This document shows positions 31,089-43,153 of a stretch of DNA of 64,000 nucleotides, piece by piece. Numbering within the stretch: the first letter of the stretch is position 1; every line of letters starts with the position of its first letter. The stretch comes from Tuctoria greenei (lineage: Eukaryota; Streptophyta; Magnoliopsida; Poales; Poaceae). The notes below the pieces were generated by a model. The model worked only from the letters and a program-made list of their open reading frames with translations. It was not told the origin of the DNA and did not search any database. The translations under genes and the position numbers were made by a program. The stretch spans positions 154,092,929-154,156,928 of the forward strand of contig JAYESD010000009.1 in the NCBI GenBank assembly GCA_036927565.1, in the 5' to 3' direction.

Positions 31089-32661
31089 TGAAAGTTGCCT
31101 AGAGGGGGGTGAATAGGCTAATCAACCTGAAATGACTTAATAAAACGAGATTAATACTCAGGGGGCGGACTAGTCCAGTCCAGAGGCGGACTAGTCTGGT
31201 CCACCCACAGGGAAAAGCCTAAAAAGGGTTTCTAACAAAGTCCAATTCTTGTGATGCAAAGTTTGTTAGAATGACTTAGTGAGCCTCAACAAGTTATATG
31301 ACAAGTATGAAGCTAAGGATCACGATGAAACACAAGTGATGAACAAAAACGATAAGATTAACCCTAGAAGCAATAAGCAATAAGTGAAAGCGAAGTACAC
31401 AAGTGACACAAGGATTTTATCCCGAGGTTCGATCCCATGAAGGAACCTACGTCCCCGTTGAGGAGTCCACGAAGGACCGGGTTCAACAACCCTTCTCTCA
31501 CCAAGTTTACCGCACGGCCCTAACTTGGTTCTCCACTATCACAAAGGGTGAATACAAGATTCATTGGGGCTTCTCACAATCTGAGGCTCCCACCAAAAAT
31601 AAAATCACAAATCACAAAGATTGACTCAAGTCACAGATCACAAAGATTCACAAAGTGCAAGAGATCAAATCGAGAGCCAAAGAGCGGTGTTAATCCTCTT
31701 CTTCACCTCACCAAACCCTAATCCACACAAGAATTAGTTTTAGAGGGAATGTAGGCAAGAAGGAGGCTTTTTGGAGGCTCAAGGTTGCTGTGGCGGTACT
31801 AGGGTTTCAACTTGCTCAAAGGTTGGTTCAAATGAACCATGGGGTCCTCTATTTATAGAGGTTCCCAGCCCATACTGCTGACTTCAGCAGATGGGCAGAC
31901 TAGTCCGTCCTACAGCCCGGACTAGTCCAGCCTAGGGGACCACTGACATCCCTGACAACTGTCGCACTGCGCGGCAATCGTCACACTACCCGCCAAACTT
32001 CAAATTCAAACGGTCACTTCAACAACGGACTAGTCCGGCCCTCACCGGACTAGTCCGATCTCACACAGAACCTTTTGTTTCGGGTGAAAATGGACTTGTC
32101 TGAAGACCACGGACTAGTCCGGCCCCCAGGGAGGACTAGTCCGATCTCGATCGGGACCTCTTGGTCCGGACCAAAAGGGACAAGCCCGTGGTTTTGGGAA
32201 TTAGTCCCTAAAACCCACTTCACGACTACCCGGACTAGTCTGTCCCACTACGGACGAGTCCGAACTCAGTCAGACCCTTCTGGTCCGGCTGAAAACGGAC
32301 TTGGCCGGCCAGGAGCGGACTAGTCCGGCCACCTGCACGGACTAGTCCGGCCCTACTGCCAGACTACTTCCAACTCTTTTTTCTCAATGGGTTTGACCTC
32401 TAAACCGCTTTGAGCTCCCAACTTGATCTTAATGCACTTTACACACACATCCTCACACATATTTGGCTAGTCTAAACTCGACATGCAAGAAACCCTAGTT
32501 TCTCCTCTTTGAGTTGACATTGCCGTTTTCATCCTTTTGCTTTTTGAGGGATTGTGCTTCCACTTGAGTCCACACCTGTGCTTAAGATCACTGAGCTCAT
32601 TAGTCACTTAATTGTCGTCATCAATCATCAAAAACCCACGGGGATCCTAGATGCACTTTCA
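31089..32661 (-). repeat. 3' LTR of SIRE element D
   Basis: 1573 bases. Minus-strand TATA (CTCTATAAATAG) at about 31858-31848. Palindromes GGACTAGTCC are dense upstream at 31893-32350, and two variants lie downstream of the TATA box at 31165-31201. Confidence 0.93.
31893..32350. repeat. CGGACTAGTCCG palindrome array (SIRE-D U3)
   Basis: About ten copies or variants of GGACTAGTCC with flanking CGG/CCG, upstream of the LTR TATA box. The core is identical to that in the Tekay LTR but spacer sequences differ. The matching array in the other LTR is at about 42305-42845. Confidence 0.85.
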
Positions 32662-32675
32662 ATCTCCCCCTTTTT
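32662..32675 (-). other. Polypurine tract of SIRE element D
   Basis: Minus strand AAAAAGGGGGAGAT immediately before the 3' LTR. The following 32676-33160 is the 3' untranslated stretch and shows no gene. Confidence 0.8.
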
Positions 32676-33160
32676 GGTGATTGATGACAACACATTAAGT
32701 CTTCACATATAGAAGTATAAATTTGTGGTTTTCATAACGTGCGGGTGTATGAGTGACTCCCCCTCAATGAATGCATCATAAAAGAGAGATTGAGGAAGTC
32801 CTCCATACATACACACGTTATGGTGGGGTGCCTACGTGTTGTGCTCAACAATTTGTGACAAGACATAATAAATATGAATATGATTAAAAGATAGACATTC
32901 AAAGCATCATATTGATATTGAACATTCAAAACATGGTCTTGCAAAAATTTAAACAACTGACATGACATAAATATTACAATAAGAGGTGCAACATGTCCAG
33001 GGATCCAAAATAAAGGGATACACCTAATTACCCTCCTTTCTAACTCTCCCCCATCTAACTCCCATCTAACTCTCCCCTGTCTAACTCTCATCTAACTCTC
33101 CCTCTTTGGCATCAAGACACCAAAAAGGAAAAGAAGAGGGGAACTACGAACCCTATCCGC

Positions 33161-34990
33161 TTAGTCGTCGCCGTCCTCACTATCATCGGCCCCAGCGTCG
33201 GAGTCGCTCTCCGTGGCCTCCGGGTCCTCGTGGTCGCTGTCGTCGTCGTCATCGTCGGAGGCACGAGCCGAAGGAGCTTCCCAGGAAGAGCTCCCGTCCT
33301 CTTGGAGCTGTGCGAGCTCGTCGGCGGTGAAGTTGGGGAAGGGAGTGATCTCCCCGTCGCTCGCCTCTGGAGAGGAAATAGGAACCTCCAGCTTGTCACA
33401 CACCGCCTTGAGGTACTTCTCTTGGCGCTTGTGTGCCCTCTGGTTCCTAATCTCCTGCTTCCGGCAGGAAGTGAAGATCGCCTTGAAGCACTTGAAGAAA
33501 GCGCTCATGGATTGAGGCGGAGGCGGGGAAGGAGGCGCCATGGGGCGAGAAGCTGGCATCGCCAAGGAAGAGGGAGGCTCCGCATTCTTCAGGCGCAGAG
33601 GAGGCAGGACTACAAGAGGTGTCTGAGGATGGAGCGGGCGATGAGTCACATCCTTGATGAAGGTCACGCCCGACACCTTCTCAATGAGATACATGATGTA
33701 GGGGACATACCCGCAAGAATGGTTGGGGGTATGCGAGATGTTGAAAATATCGTTGAAGATGTAATCGACGAGATTGAACTTCTCCTCCCCATCAATAAGA
33801 AGTAGCAGGTGCCTCAGGTTGCCTTGAATCACCCCTGCATCACCATCCTTTGGTGCTATGGTCTACCTCAGGATCCCGCTCAGAATGCTGTAGAAAGGCT
33901 TGATGTTGCGAGCATGCCCGGTGTCAAACTGCACGTGACTCAGATACATGTAGGCAAGCTGGTCTCGGTCTACAGCCTTGAGGTTAGAGATGATGATCTC
34001 ATGATCCAGGTGATCCTCAAGACCTATAATCTTTGCAAACTCCTCAAAAGTGACTGAAAGCTGCTCGCCATGCGTCATCCATATGATCCTTCTATCACCT
34101 GAGGTGGTGAAGTAGATGGTGGAATAGAACTGTGGGGTGACTTTGACATTCTAGTCATACTTGAATCCCATGATGTTCTTGAGCACATGGCGCTCAGCTG
34201 CTTCAATGACCGCATCAAAAGCAGAATGTTGCTTCTTGGCCATGTACTCCCAGTCTACCCACTGTGCTTCAATCACAGGCTTCTTCATGCTTTGGTAGAC
34301 GATACGATAACAATCACAATGAAAGTCACACCAAAACCGAGGGTCGGCGGTGCTCCTTTCATACTTGTATACCTTGTCCGTCCTGAGCCTTCTTTCTTTC
34401 TCGGCTCCCTTTCCATGGAAGACACTTGCAGCTATTTCACGCTGCCTGTTGGGGTTCCTCTCGGGAGTGTGCACTTCCAGGGGGCCAATCGGTTTGGCTT
34501 TCCCCTTCTCCTTGATAGCAATGCCCTTGGCCTTCGCAGCCGGTACCTTCACTGTGTGCTTCCTTTTCTTTGGCTCAGCAGGAGTCGGGGCCTTGCCCTT
34601 CTTCAGATCTCGCTCGATCCGCCGTTCAACATTTTCTTCTTGGGCTGGCTCCTTGCCCTTGTCTTTCTCTCCAAGTGTCACAAGTCTCTTCCTCTTGGAG
34701 ACTTGTGCAGTAGCGGCCTGAGAGTTATGAGCCTCGCGCTCCTCTCTCTTCTTCTTCCAAAGTTCCTTGCAGGACTCCTCAATGGCCCGAGCCATTGCTT
34801 CATCTTTGTTATAGGCCAAAGCTGCGGCCCTTGCTTGTTGCTTCTTTGCTGCTTTTGCCTTCTCATGCTGCTCAAGAAACTTCTCGGCAGCCTCAACCTC
34901 GGCTCTTGCCCGTTCTTCGCCGAGGTGAAGCTGCTCCGCCTCCCACTCGGGGTCAGTGGGGGCAGAAGCGGAACGGCGAGGAGCGGCCAT
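33161..34990 (-). pseudogene. Extra ORF after pol in SIRE element D
   Basis: Starts at ATG 34990 (MAAPRRSAS). The first 279 residues are Glu/Lys/Ala-rich, probably coiled coil and highly charged, ending in a more ordered part with RFWCDFHCDCYRIVYQS. The reading continues in other frames (34078-33863, 33832-33161) through VDRDQLAYMYLSHVQFDTGHARNIKPFYSIL, a Pro-rich linker and a very acidic Asp/Glu/Ser tail. This resembles the plant 'putative transposon protein' ORF found with such elements. No signal peptide or membrane segment is evident, so an envelope role is not supported. A stop near 34148 and shifts near 33860 break it. Function unknown. Confidence 0.6.
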
Positions 34991-35093
34991 TTCAGCTGAA
35001 AAGAATAGAAGCCATAAGATAGTAGGTCAAGGAGTCGGAATAATGCGAAAGAAATCTCGAGAAACAACCAAAGTTGGAGTTTGACCTGTGTAC

Positions 35094-35668
35094 ACCGGAC
35101 TTGTCCGCCCCAGGAGTGAACTAGTCCGCCTGGCGGACTAGTCCACCTGGCACCGGACTAGTCCGATTTACACAGGTTAAACCCTAACTCTAACGGTTTT
35201 TCAAGAAAATTTGGAATCAAGTCGCAATATTCCTAGGCTATGATCACAAGGTCACTAGAAGTAACTTTAATGAAGAGGCATCTATCAAAAACTCAATGAA
35301 TCAAGAATGAGGCAAGATTTTGAAAAGTGAGGGATACCTCTTCAAATATTGAGAAAATGATGGAATCGGGGATGGATCCCGTCGCGAGTGATCAGGGAAA
35401 GTTTCCCACACCTCCAGGGCTTCCAATGCATGGATTGGAAACAATTTTTGGTGGTTGGAATCGAAAATCACCGAAATAGGGCGGTTTCGCGCGCGTGGGA
35501 GAGAGAGAAATAGCAAAAGGGAAGTGGAGGGGTCGGTCGCCTCCTGGGGGGTTTAAGTCCCCAGGGGCCGGACTAGTCCGGTAAAGTAGCCGGACTAGTC
35601 CGGTCAGCGGACCAGACCCGGACCAGTCCGGATCCGGGCTTGTCCGGCCAGAGGGCGGACTAGTCCGA
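35094..35668 (-). promoter_or_regulatory. Internal palindrome array and TATA-like box before the extra ORF (SIRE-D)
   Basis: Five GGACTAGTCC-type palindromes at 35568-35668 lie just upstream (minus strand) of GGACTTAAAC at 35560-35551, with four more at 35094-35166 in the presumed leader. The extra ORF starts at 34990, preceded by a splice acceptor-like TTTTCAG. The motif is the one used in this element's LTR promoter. A promoter function is inferred. Confidence 0.55.
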
Positions 35669-35911
35669 TCTAAGGAGGCTGAAAACATATATATTTGAGT
35701 TTTAGCCACTATAGTTGATCCTTTTGGACATATTGCCACAACAAAACTTTATGAATATGGTCAGTAAGCAATCAACATTCAAACTATGACCATAACTCAC
35801 AAAATCACTAGTTTTTCAAATATTTTGTAGAAAATCGAGGTAGAGATGAATTTTTCAACCACATGCATTCTTTTGAATAAGGCAAAAAGTAAATATTCAG
35901 ATGTGCATGTT

Positions 35912-38900
35912 TCAAGCCACATTTCGAGAATCTAAGATATTGAGCTCACTCCTAAGCTCACAAAATCGCTTCTCATCTAGGGGCTTGGTGAATATGTCGG
36001 CTAGTTGGTTCTCGGTTCTCACATGGGAAATCACTATATCCCCCTTTAAGGAATGATATCTCAAGAAGTGGTGTCTAATGTCTATGTGTTTGGTTCTTGA
36101 ATGCTCAACCGGATTATGGGCTATTTTGATGGCGCTCTCATTGTCACATAGGAGAGGAATATGGCGCAAGTTTATACCATAATCCCTTAGAGTTTGTCAC
36201 ATCCAAAGAAGCTGTGCACAACAACTTCCGGCTGCGACATACTCCGCTTCGGCTGTGGAAAGAGCAATGGAATTTTGTTTCTTAGAGGACCAAGACACTA
36301 ATGATCTACCCAAAAATTGGCATGTCCCGGATGTGCTCTTTCTATCAACTTTGCACCCCACATAATCTGCATCGGAATAGCCAATGAGGTTAAACTTGGA
36401 TGTTTTGGGGTACAAAAGTCCTAGGCTAGGTGTGTGAACTAAATATCTAAGAATTCTCTTCACGGCAGTCATATGACACACCTTAGGTGCAGCTTGAAAA
36501 CGTGCACACATACACACACTAAGCATAATATCTGGTCTAGATGCACAAAGATATAACAAAGAGCCAATCATGGAACAATATACCTTTTGGTACAAACTTG
36601 GACCATCTTCATTTAGGTCTAAGTGTCCATTTGTTGCCATAGGAGTCTTGATGGGTTTGGCCTTGTCCATGTCAAACTTCTTTAATATGTCTTGAGTGTA
36701 CTTTGTTTGACTTATGAACGTGCCTTCTTTGAGTTTCTTGACTTGAAAACCTAAAAAGAACTTCAACTCCCCCATCATGGACATCTCAATTTTTTCTGTC
36801 ATTATCTTAGAAAACTCATAACAAAACACTTTGTTAGTAGAACTAAATATAATGTCATCGACATATATTTGGCACACAAAGAGATCATCATTAAAGTGCT
36901 TTGTAAAGATAGTGTAATCAGCTTTTCCTATCTTAAAACCATTTTGAATTAGAAAGTCTCTAATACACTCATACCAAGCTCTAGGAGCTTGTTTGAGGCC
37001 ATAGAGAGCCTTACGCAATTTGAAGACATGGTTTGGGAATTCTTGGTCTACGAAGCCCGGTGGTTGCTCCACATAGACTTCCTCCTTGATTGGGCCATTT
37101 AGGAATACACTCTTGACGTCCATTTGGTAGAGCTTAAAATCATTGTGAGTAGCAAAGGCAAGTAATATACGAATTGACTCTAGCCTAGCTATGAGAGCAA
37201 AGGTTTCATCAAAATCCAAACCTTCGACTTGTGAGTACCCCTTGGCCACAAGTCGTGCCTTGTTCCTTGTCACAACACGATGTTCATCTTGCTTGTTGCG
37301 GAACACCCACTTGGTACCCACAACATTTGCTTGTGGACGCTTGACAAGCTCCCAAACTTTGTTCCTCTCAAAGTTGTTAAGCTCCTCTTGCATGGCCACC
37401 ACCCAATCCGGGTCTCTCAAGGCATCTTCAACCTTATGGGGCTCCAAAGAAGAGACAAAAGAGTAATGTTCACAAAAATTTGCAACACGAGAACGAGCGA
37501 TTACCCCTTTAGTGATATCTCCTAGTATGTTGTCAACGGGGTGATCTCTTTGAACACTCTGATGCACACGAGGATGTGGAGGTTGAGCTCTTGAGTCATC
37601 TTCTTCTTCTTCTTCTTCTTCTTCTTGATCTCCCCCTTGATGAATGCCTCCCCCTTGACTTTTGTCTTCTTGATTGATTTGAGGTGCCACTTGACCATCT
37701 TCAACTTGATCGCGTAGGGGATGGCTTGCATCATCTTGTTGTTGGTCACTTGAGCATTGAGGTTGTTCTTGTGGTCGAACATCTCCAAGTGCCATCCTCC
37801 TAAGAGCTTCTTGTGGAGAGTCTTCTTGATCTAGCACACTTTGATCAACTTTATCCACTTGGGAGCCATTAGTTTCATCAAACACCACGTCGCGTGCTAT
37901 TTCAACAATTTCGGAGGTTTTGTTGAAGACACGGTAGGCGTGGGTGTTTGAGTCATAACCAAGCAAGAAACCTTCATAGGACTTTGAAGCAAACTTCGAA
38001 GTCTTAGGCTTCTTGTTAAGAATATAACACTTGCTCCCAAAAACACGAAAGTAAGAGACATTGGGTTTCTTACCAACTAGAAGCTCATAGGGAGTCTTCT
38101 TTAGGAGGCGGTGAAGGTATAATCGGTTGACGGTGTGGCACACGGTGTTAACCGCTTCTGCCCAAAACCGATCCGATGTCTTGTACTCATTAAGCATTGT
38201 CCTTGACATCTCGATGAGTGTCCTATTCTTCCGTTCTGCCACCCCATTTTGTTGAGGGGAGTATGGAGCTGAAAATTCATGCTTGATGCCCTCCTCATCC
38301 AAGAATTCTTCCACTTGAGTGTTCTTGAATTCGGTGCCATTGTCACTTCTTATAGCTTTGGTTCTTGAGGCGAACTCATTTTAGCTCTCCTCAAGAACCT
38401 CTTGAGGACACCGTGAGTTTCACCCTTATCATGCAAGAAGAACACCCAAGTGAAACGAGAAAAATCGTCAACAATAACAAGACCATATTTGTTACCGCCA
38501 ATGCTTATGTAGGTTATTGGGCCGAAAAGGTCCATATGTAGTAGCTCCAATGGTCTTGTTGTCGTCATGATGTTCTTGGAGGGGTGTTGAGCTCCCACTT
38601 GCTTCCCCGATTGGCAAGCACTACATGGTCTATCCTTTTCAAAGACAACATTCTTCAAGCCATGGATGTGCTCGCCCTTAAGAAGCTTTTGTAAGTTCCT
38701 CATCCCAACATGGGCTAGCCGTCTATGCCAAAGCCATCCCATGTTGGTTTTCGCCATTAAGCATGTGTCAAGTTGAGATTTATCCGAGGCAAAGTCCACA
38801 AGATAAAGCTTTCCCTTGAGCACACCCTTAAAAGCGATCAAGTGATCACTTTTTCTAAGGACAGTTACACCATCATTAGTGAAAACACAATATAACCCTT

Positions 38901-39630
38901 GTCACATAATTGTGATATGGACAAAAGGTTATAGTCTAGAGAATCAATATGTAAAACGCTAGAAAGAGTATGTTGGGAAGAAATGACAATTTTATCGGAG
39001 CCAAGGATTTTCCCTCGGCTATTGTCCCCAAATAGGATTCCTTCATTTGGATCATCATGTTCCTCATACTCCTCGAACATCTTCCTCTCTCCGGTCATGT
39101 GGTTTGTGCACCCACTATCGAGCACCCATTTGGATCCACCGGAGGAGTATGCCTACAAAACAAGATTATGCCTTCCTTTTAGGTACCCAAGTGGAGTTGG
39201 GTCCTTTGACGTTAGTGGTGAGGCATTTTGGCACCCACACGCAAGGCTTGGGGCTCTTGCAGAGTGGCCCAACATATCTAGCATATACTTTGCCATGTTT
39301 TTTCCTCATCAAAACATATGATGCATCAAAATCATGAAATAGAGGATGCAGTTTAGATTTAGGCATGTAAGTGCTAGTTGAAGTATTCTTCTCTATTTTA
39401 GTTGAGGATGAGCTTCCTTTGACAAAGACAATCAAGTCTTTGCCATACTGGGAGGTTTTGGCATTTTGCTTTCCACCTCTAGTATAACCAAGACCATCCT
39501 TGACATTGGAAGGTCTTGTGTTGGTATATGCACTTCGTGCATACGCCACCTTCTCTTTGTCAAAGATGCCACCCTTAGGTGCTTGCTTGCCTTGAGTCAA
39601 CTTAAGCTCATTCTTTAATTTAAGAATCAA
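35912..39630 (-). pseudogene. SIRE-D pol (protease, integrase, RT, RNase H)
   Basis: Order on the minus strand: gag-pol linker with repeated WVPK motifs; protease with LDSGCTNHMTG near 39120; GAG_pre-integrase with WHRRLAHVGM near 38730; integrase core (HMDLFGP near 38540, VIVDDFSRFTW near 38470); integrase C-terminal part from 38314 (SPQQNGVAERKN); reverse transcriptase with catalytic YVDDIIF at 36866-36852; RNase H with SKKQNSIALSTAEAEYVA near 36260 and the LCDNESAIKIAHNPVEH block. Frameshifts near 38850 and 38360 and an in-frame stop at 36197-36199 break an otherwise well-preserved pol. Confidence 0.88.
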
Positions 39631-39648
39631 GTTAGAAAATTTGCAAGT

Positions 39649-41445
39649 TTATATTGCTTTGGACGCAACTTTTGAGGAGGATGAGATTTTGGAGGAAGAT
39701 GCTACATTAGCCTTAAGGGACTCAACTTGAGTCTCAAGGATCTTGTTAACTTTTGCCAAGTTGCCAAGTTCGTCCTTGAGCTCAATGGTTGTCTCCTCAA
39801 GACTTGAGCATGTTTTCTTGCTTAGAGCAAGTTCATGCTCTAATGCCTTGCTCTTCTCTCTCTCAAGCTCAAGGAGCTCAATGAGCTCTTTACATCTTTC
39901 CTTTTCTTGGGTAAGAAAGTCCTCTTGCCTATCTATGAGCTCCTCCTTCTCAAAAATCTCATCCGAAAGCAATTTCATTCTTCGCAATGTGCTCTTACTT
40001 ATGTCATTGAACATGTGTTCATTTTTGCTAGCACTATCAAAATCATCATGGGAGGATATGGAAGAGTATGAGTTAGAATTAACCTTTCTCCTTCCTTGTT
40101 TTGCCATGAGGCAAGTTGGCTTGTGGTCGTAGAGATTGGGGAAGAGCTTGCTTCCCTTGGAGCTCCTCTCGATGGCTATGGTTGCCATCTTCTCCTCATC
40201 TTCGGACGAGGAGGACTCATCGTTAGAGTCCCACTCCTTGCCTAAGTGAGCATGACCGGAGGGCCTCTTCTTCTTGTAGAACTTCTTCTCTTGTGGCTTG
40301 CCCTCCTTCTTCTTCTTGCCATCTTCATGTGGGCAATCTACAATGAAGTGCCCGTACTCGCCGCAATTGTAGCAAGCCCTCTTGGTTTTGGGCCTTGCCT
40401 TTTCTTTGCCTTTGCTCTCATGCTTGTATACTCCTTTTCTTCTCCTCATCATCCTCTTGAAGTTGTTGGTGAAGAAGGCCTCTTCCTCATCGGTGTCAAG
40501 GCTCTCCTCATCATCTTCGTTTTGCTCTTTTGAGGAGGATGTTGCTTTGAGTGCAACATTCTTCATCTTTGAGGTGGTGAACCTTTGGAGGTCATTGTAG
40601 AAGAGCACCTCCTTCTCCATGATCTCATGGTTGATAATCCTTCCAAGGACCTCCTCCGGGGTCATTTTGGCAAACCCCGAGCTTTCTCGGATCATGGAGC
40701 AAAGAGAGACGTTTCTAGGCATGAATGCCCGAATCATCCTCTTCACCACCTCGTGGTCCGTCCACTTGGTACAGCCATAATATCTACTCTTGTTGATGAG
40801 TATCTTTAGGCAGTTGTACATCTCTTGGGGAGATTCACCATCCATAATGGCAAACCTCCCGAGCTCTCCTTCTATGAGCTCAATCTTTGCTTCTTTCACG
40901 ACTCGGTTTCCTTCATGAGCCGTCTTGAGAGTGTCCCAAATGTCCTTGGCCACCTCAAGTCCATCCACTCGGTTGAACTCATCTCTTGAGAGAGATGAGA
41001 TGATCACTCTGGCCGCTTGGGCATTGCGGTAAAGGAGCACGGCTTGCTCCGGAGTGATATCTTCTTCATTCTTCGGGATGTGCACCCCGGTCAACACAAT
41101 TTGCCATAGTGAGGGGTTGAGTGACACAAGGTGGATATTCATGTTGTGCTTCCACATCCCGTAGTCCTTTCCATCAAATTGGGGAGGCTTCCCCAATGGG
41201 ATAGAAAGGTAGTGGTTGTTGGAGACAAGGCATTCATAGTTGTAGCCTTGTTAGTTGTAGTTGATTGTACCACTCGATGTGGAGGTTGAGGTGTCAACCT
41301 TGGGAATCTTCAACTTCTCTCGAAGTTTCTCCTTGAGCTGGCGAATCTCTTCGTCATCCGTTGATTTGTCTTGATAGAAGAGAATCTCTTCTGGGGTTGC
41401 TTGGACCTCACTGGTCGAGACTTCTTCATACCCCACTCCGGCCAT
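39649..41445 (-). pseudogene. SIRE-D gag
   Basis: The first frame from ATG 41445 (MAGVGYEEVS) stops at 41251. The same frame then continues through PPQFDGKDYGMWKHNM into an unbroken 515-codon stretch (41196-39649). This contains a UBN2-type capsid domain, a CCHC knuckle CYNCGEYGHFIVDC near 40370, a basic and Ser/Glu-rich linker, and a long C-terminal coiled coil (from about 40020 to 39700). The single early stop would separate the N-terminal 64 residues. Gag packages the RNA in the cytoplasmic particle. Confidence 0.85.
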
Positions 41446-41483
41446 CTTCTCTCTGAGTTGTTAGACTCTTTTGGGAGAGTCCT

Positions 41484-41495
41484 GCTCTGATACCA
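41484..41495 (-). other. Primer-binding site of SIRE element D
   Basis: Minus strand TGGTATCAGAGC two bases inside the 5' LTR, complementary to initiator tRNA-Met. Confidence 0.85.
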
Positions 41496-41497
41496 AA

Positions 41498-43153
41498 TGA
41501 AAGTTGCCTAGAGGGGGGGTGAATAGGCTAATCGACCTGAAATGACTTAATAAAATGAGATTAATACTCAGGGGGCGGACTAGTCCGGTCCAGGGGCAGA
41601 CTAGTCTGGTCCACCTACACGGAAAAGCCTAAAAAGGGTTTCTAACAAGTTTTAGTCCAATTCTTGTGATGCAAAGTTTGTTAGAATGACTTAGTGAGCC
41701 TCAACAAGTTATATGACAAGTATGAAGCTAGGGATCACGATGAAACACAAGTGATGAACAAAAACGATAAGATTAACCCTAGAAGCAATAAGCAATAAGT
41801 GAAAGCGAAGTACACAAGTGACACAAGGATTTTATTCCGAGGTTCGATCCCACGAAGGAACCTACGTCCCCGTTGAGGAGTCCACGAAGGACCTGGTTCA
41901 ACAACCCTTCCCTCACCAAGTTTACCGCACGGGTATAACTTGGTTCTCCACTATCACAAAGGGTGAATACAAGATTCGTTGGGGCTTCTCACAATATGAG
42001 GCTCCCACCACAAATACAATCACAAATCACAAAGATTGACTCAAGACACATATCACAAAGATTCACAAAGTGCAAGAGATCAAACCGAGAGCCAAAGAGT
42101 GGTGTTCTTCCTCTTCTTCACCTCACCAAACCCTAATCCACACAAGAATTAGTTTTAGAGGGAATGTAGGCAAGAAGGAGGCTTTTTGGAGGCTCAAGGT
42201 TGTTGTGGCGGTGCTAGGGTTTCAACTTGCTCAAAGGTTGGTTCAAATGAACCCAGGGGTCCTCTATTTATAGAGGTTCCCAGCCCATACTGCTGACTTC
42301 AGCAGATAGGCGGACTAGTCCGGCCTACAACCCGGACTAGTCCGGCCTAGGGGACCACTGACGTCCTTGACAACTGTCGCACTGCGCGGCAATCGTCACA
42401 CTACCCGCCAAACTTCAAATTCAAACGGTCACTTCAACAACGGACTAGTCCGGCTCTCGCCGGACTAGTCCGATCTCACACAAAACCTTTTGTTCCGGGT
42501 GAAAACAGACTTGTCTGAAGACCACAGACTAGTCCGGCCCCCAGGGCAGACTAGTCCGGTCTTCCCAGACTTAGTCTCTGAAGCACCGACTCTCTCAAAC
42601 CCGGACTAGTCCGGCCCCCAGGGCGGACTAGTCCGATCTCGGTCAGGACCTCTTGGTCCAAACCAAAACGGACAAGTCTGTGGTTTTGGGACTTAGTCCC
42701 CAAAACCCACTTCACAACTACACGGACTAGTCCGGCCCACTACGGATGAGTCCGAACTCAGCCAGACCCTTTTGGTCCGGCTGAAAACGGACTTGGCCGG
42801 CCAGGAGCGGACTAGTCCGACCACTTGCACGGACTAGTCCGACCCTACTGCCAGACTACTTCCAACTCTTTTTTCTCAATGGGTTTGACCTCTAAACTGC
42901 TTTGAGCTCCCAAATTGATCTTAATGCACTTTACACACACATCCTCACACATATTTGACTAGTCTAAACTCGACATGCTAGAAACCCTAGTTTATCCTCT
43001 TCGAGTTGACATCGCCATTTTCATCCTTTTCCTTTTTGAGGGATTGTGCGTCCACTTGAGTCCACACCTGTGCTTAAGATCACTGAGCTCATTAGTCACT
43101 TAATTGTTGTCATCAATCATAAAAAACCCACGGGGATCCTAGATGCACTTTCA
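41498..43153 (-). repeat. 5' LTR of SIRE element D
   Basis: 1656 bases, 83 longer than its partner mainly because of an extra segment around 42540-42620 with additional GGACTAGTCC palindromes. TATA (minus) at about 42274-42264. Confidence 0.93.

Larger units (their letters stand above)
31089..43153 (-). mobile_element. SIRE-type Ty1/copia element D, complete
   Basis: 12,065 bases on the minus strand flanked by the target duplication GTTGT (31084-31088 and 43154-43158). LTRs start TGAAAGTTGCCTAGAGG and end GCACTTTCA. Order on the minus strand: 5' LTR, Met primer site, gag, pol, palindrome array with TATA-like box, extra ORF, purine tract, 3' LTR. Long LTRs, large coiled-coil gag and an extra ORF after pol fit the SIRE/Maximus lineage. 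Frameshifts and stops make this copy defective. Confidence 0.93.

Noticed and set aside
32676..33160. Minus-strand open frame near 33091-32732 as a gene
   Set aside because: It lies in the untranslated stretch between the extra ORF and the purine tract of SIRE-D and matches no family.
34187..34999. 270-codon open frame on the plus strand
   Set aside because: It is the antisense shadow of the charged extra ORF of SIRE-D; hydrophobic Leu/Phe content is the complement of Lys/Glu codons, so it is not evidence for an envelope protein.
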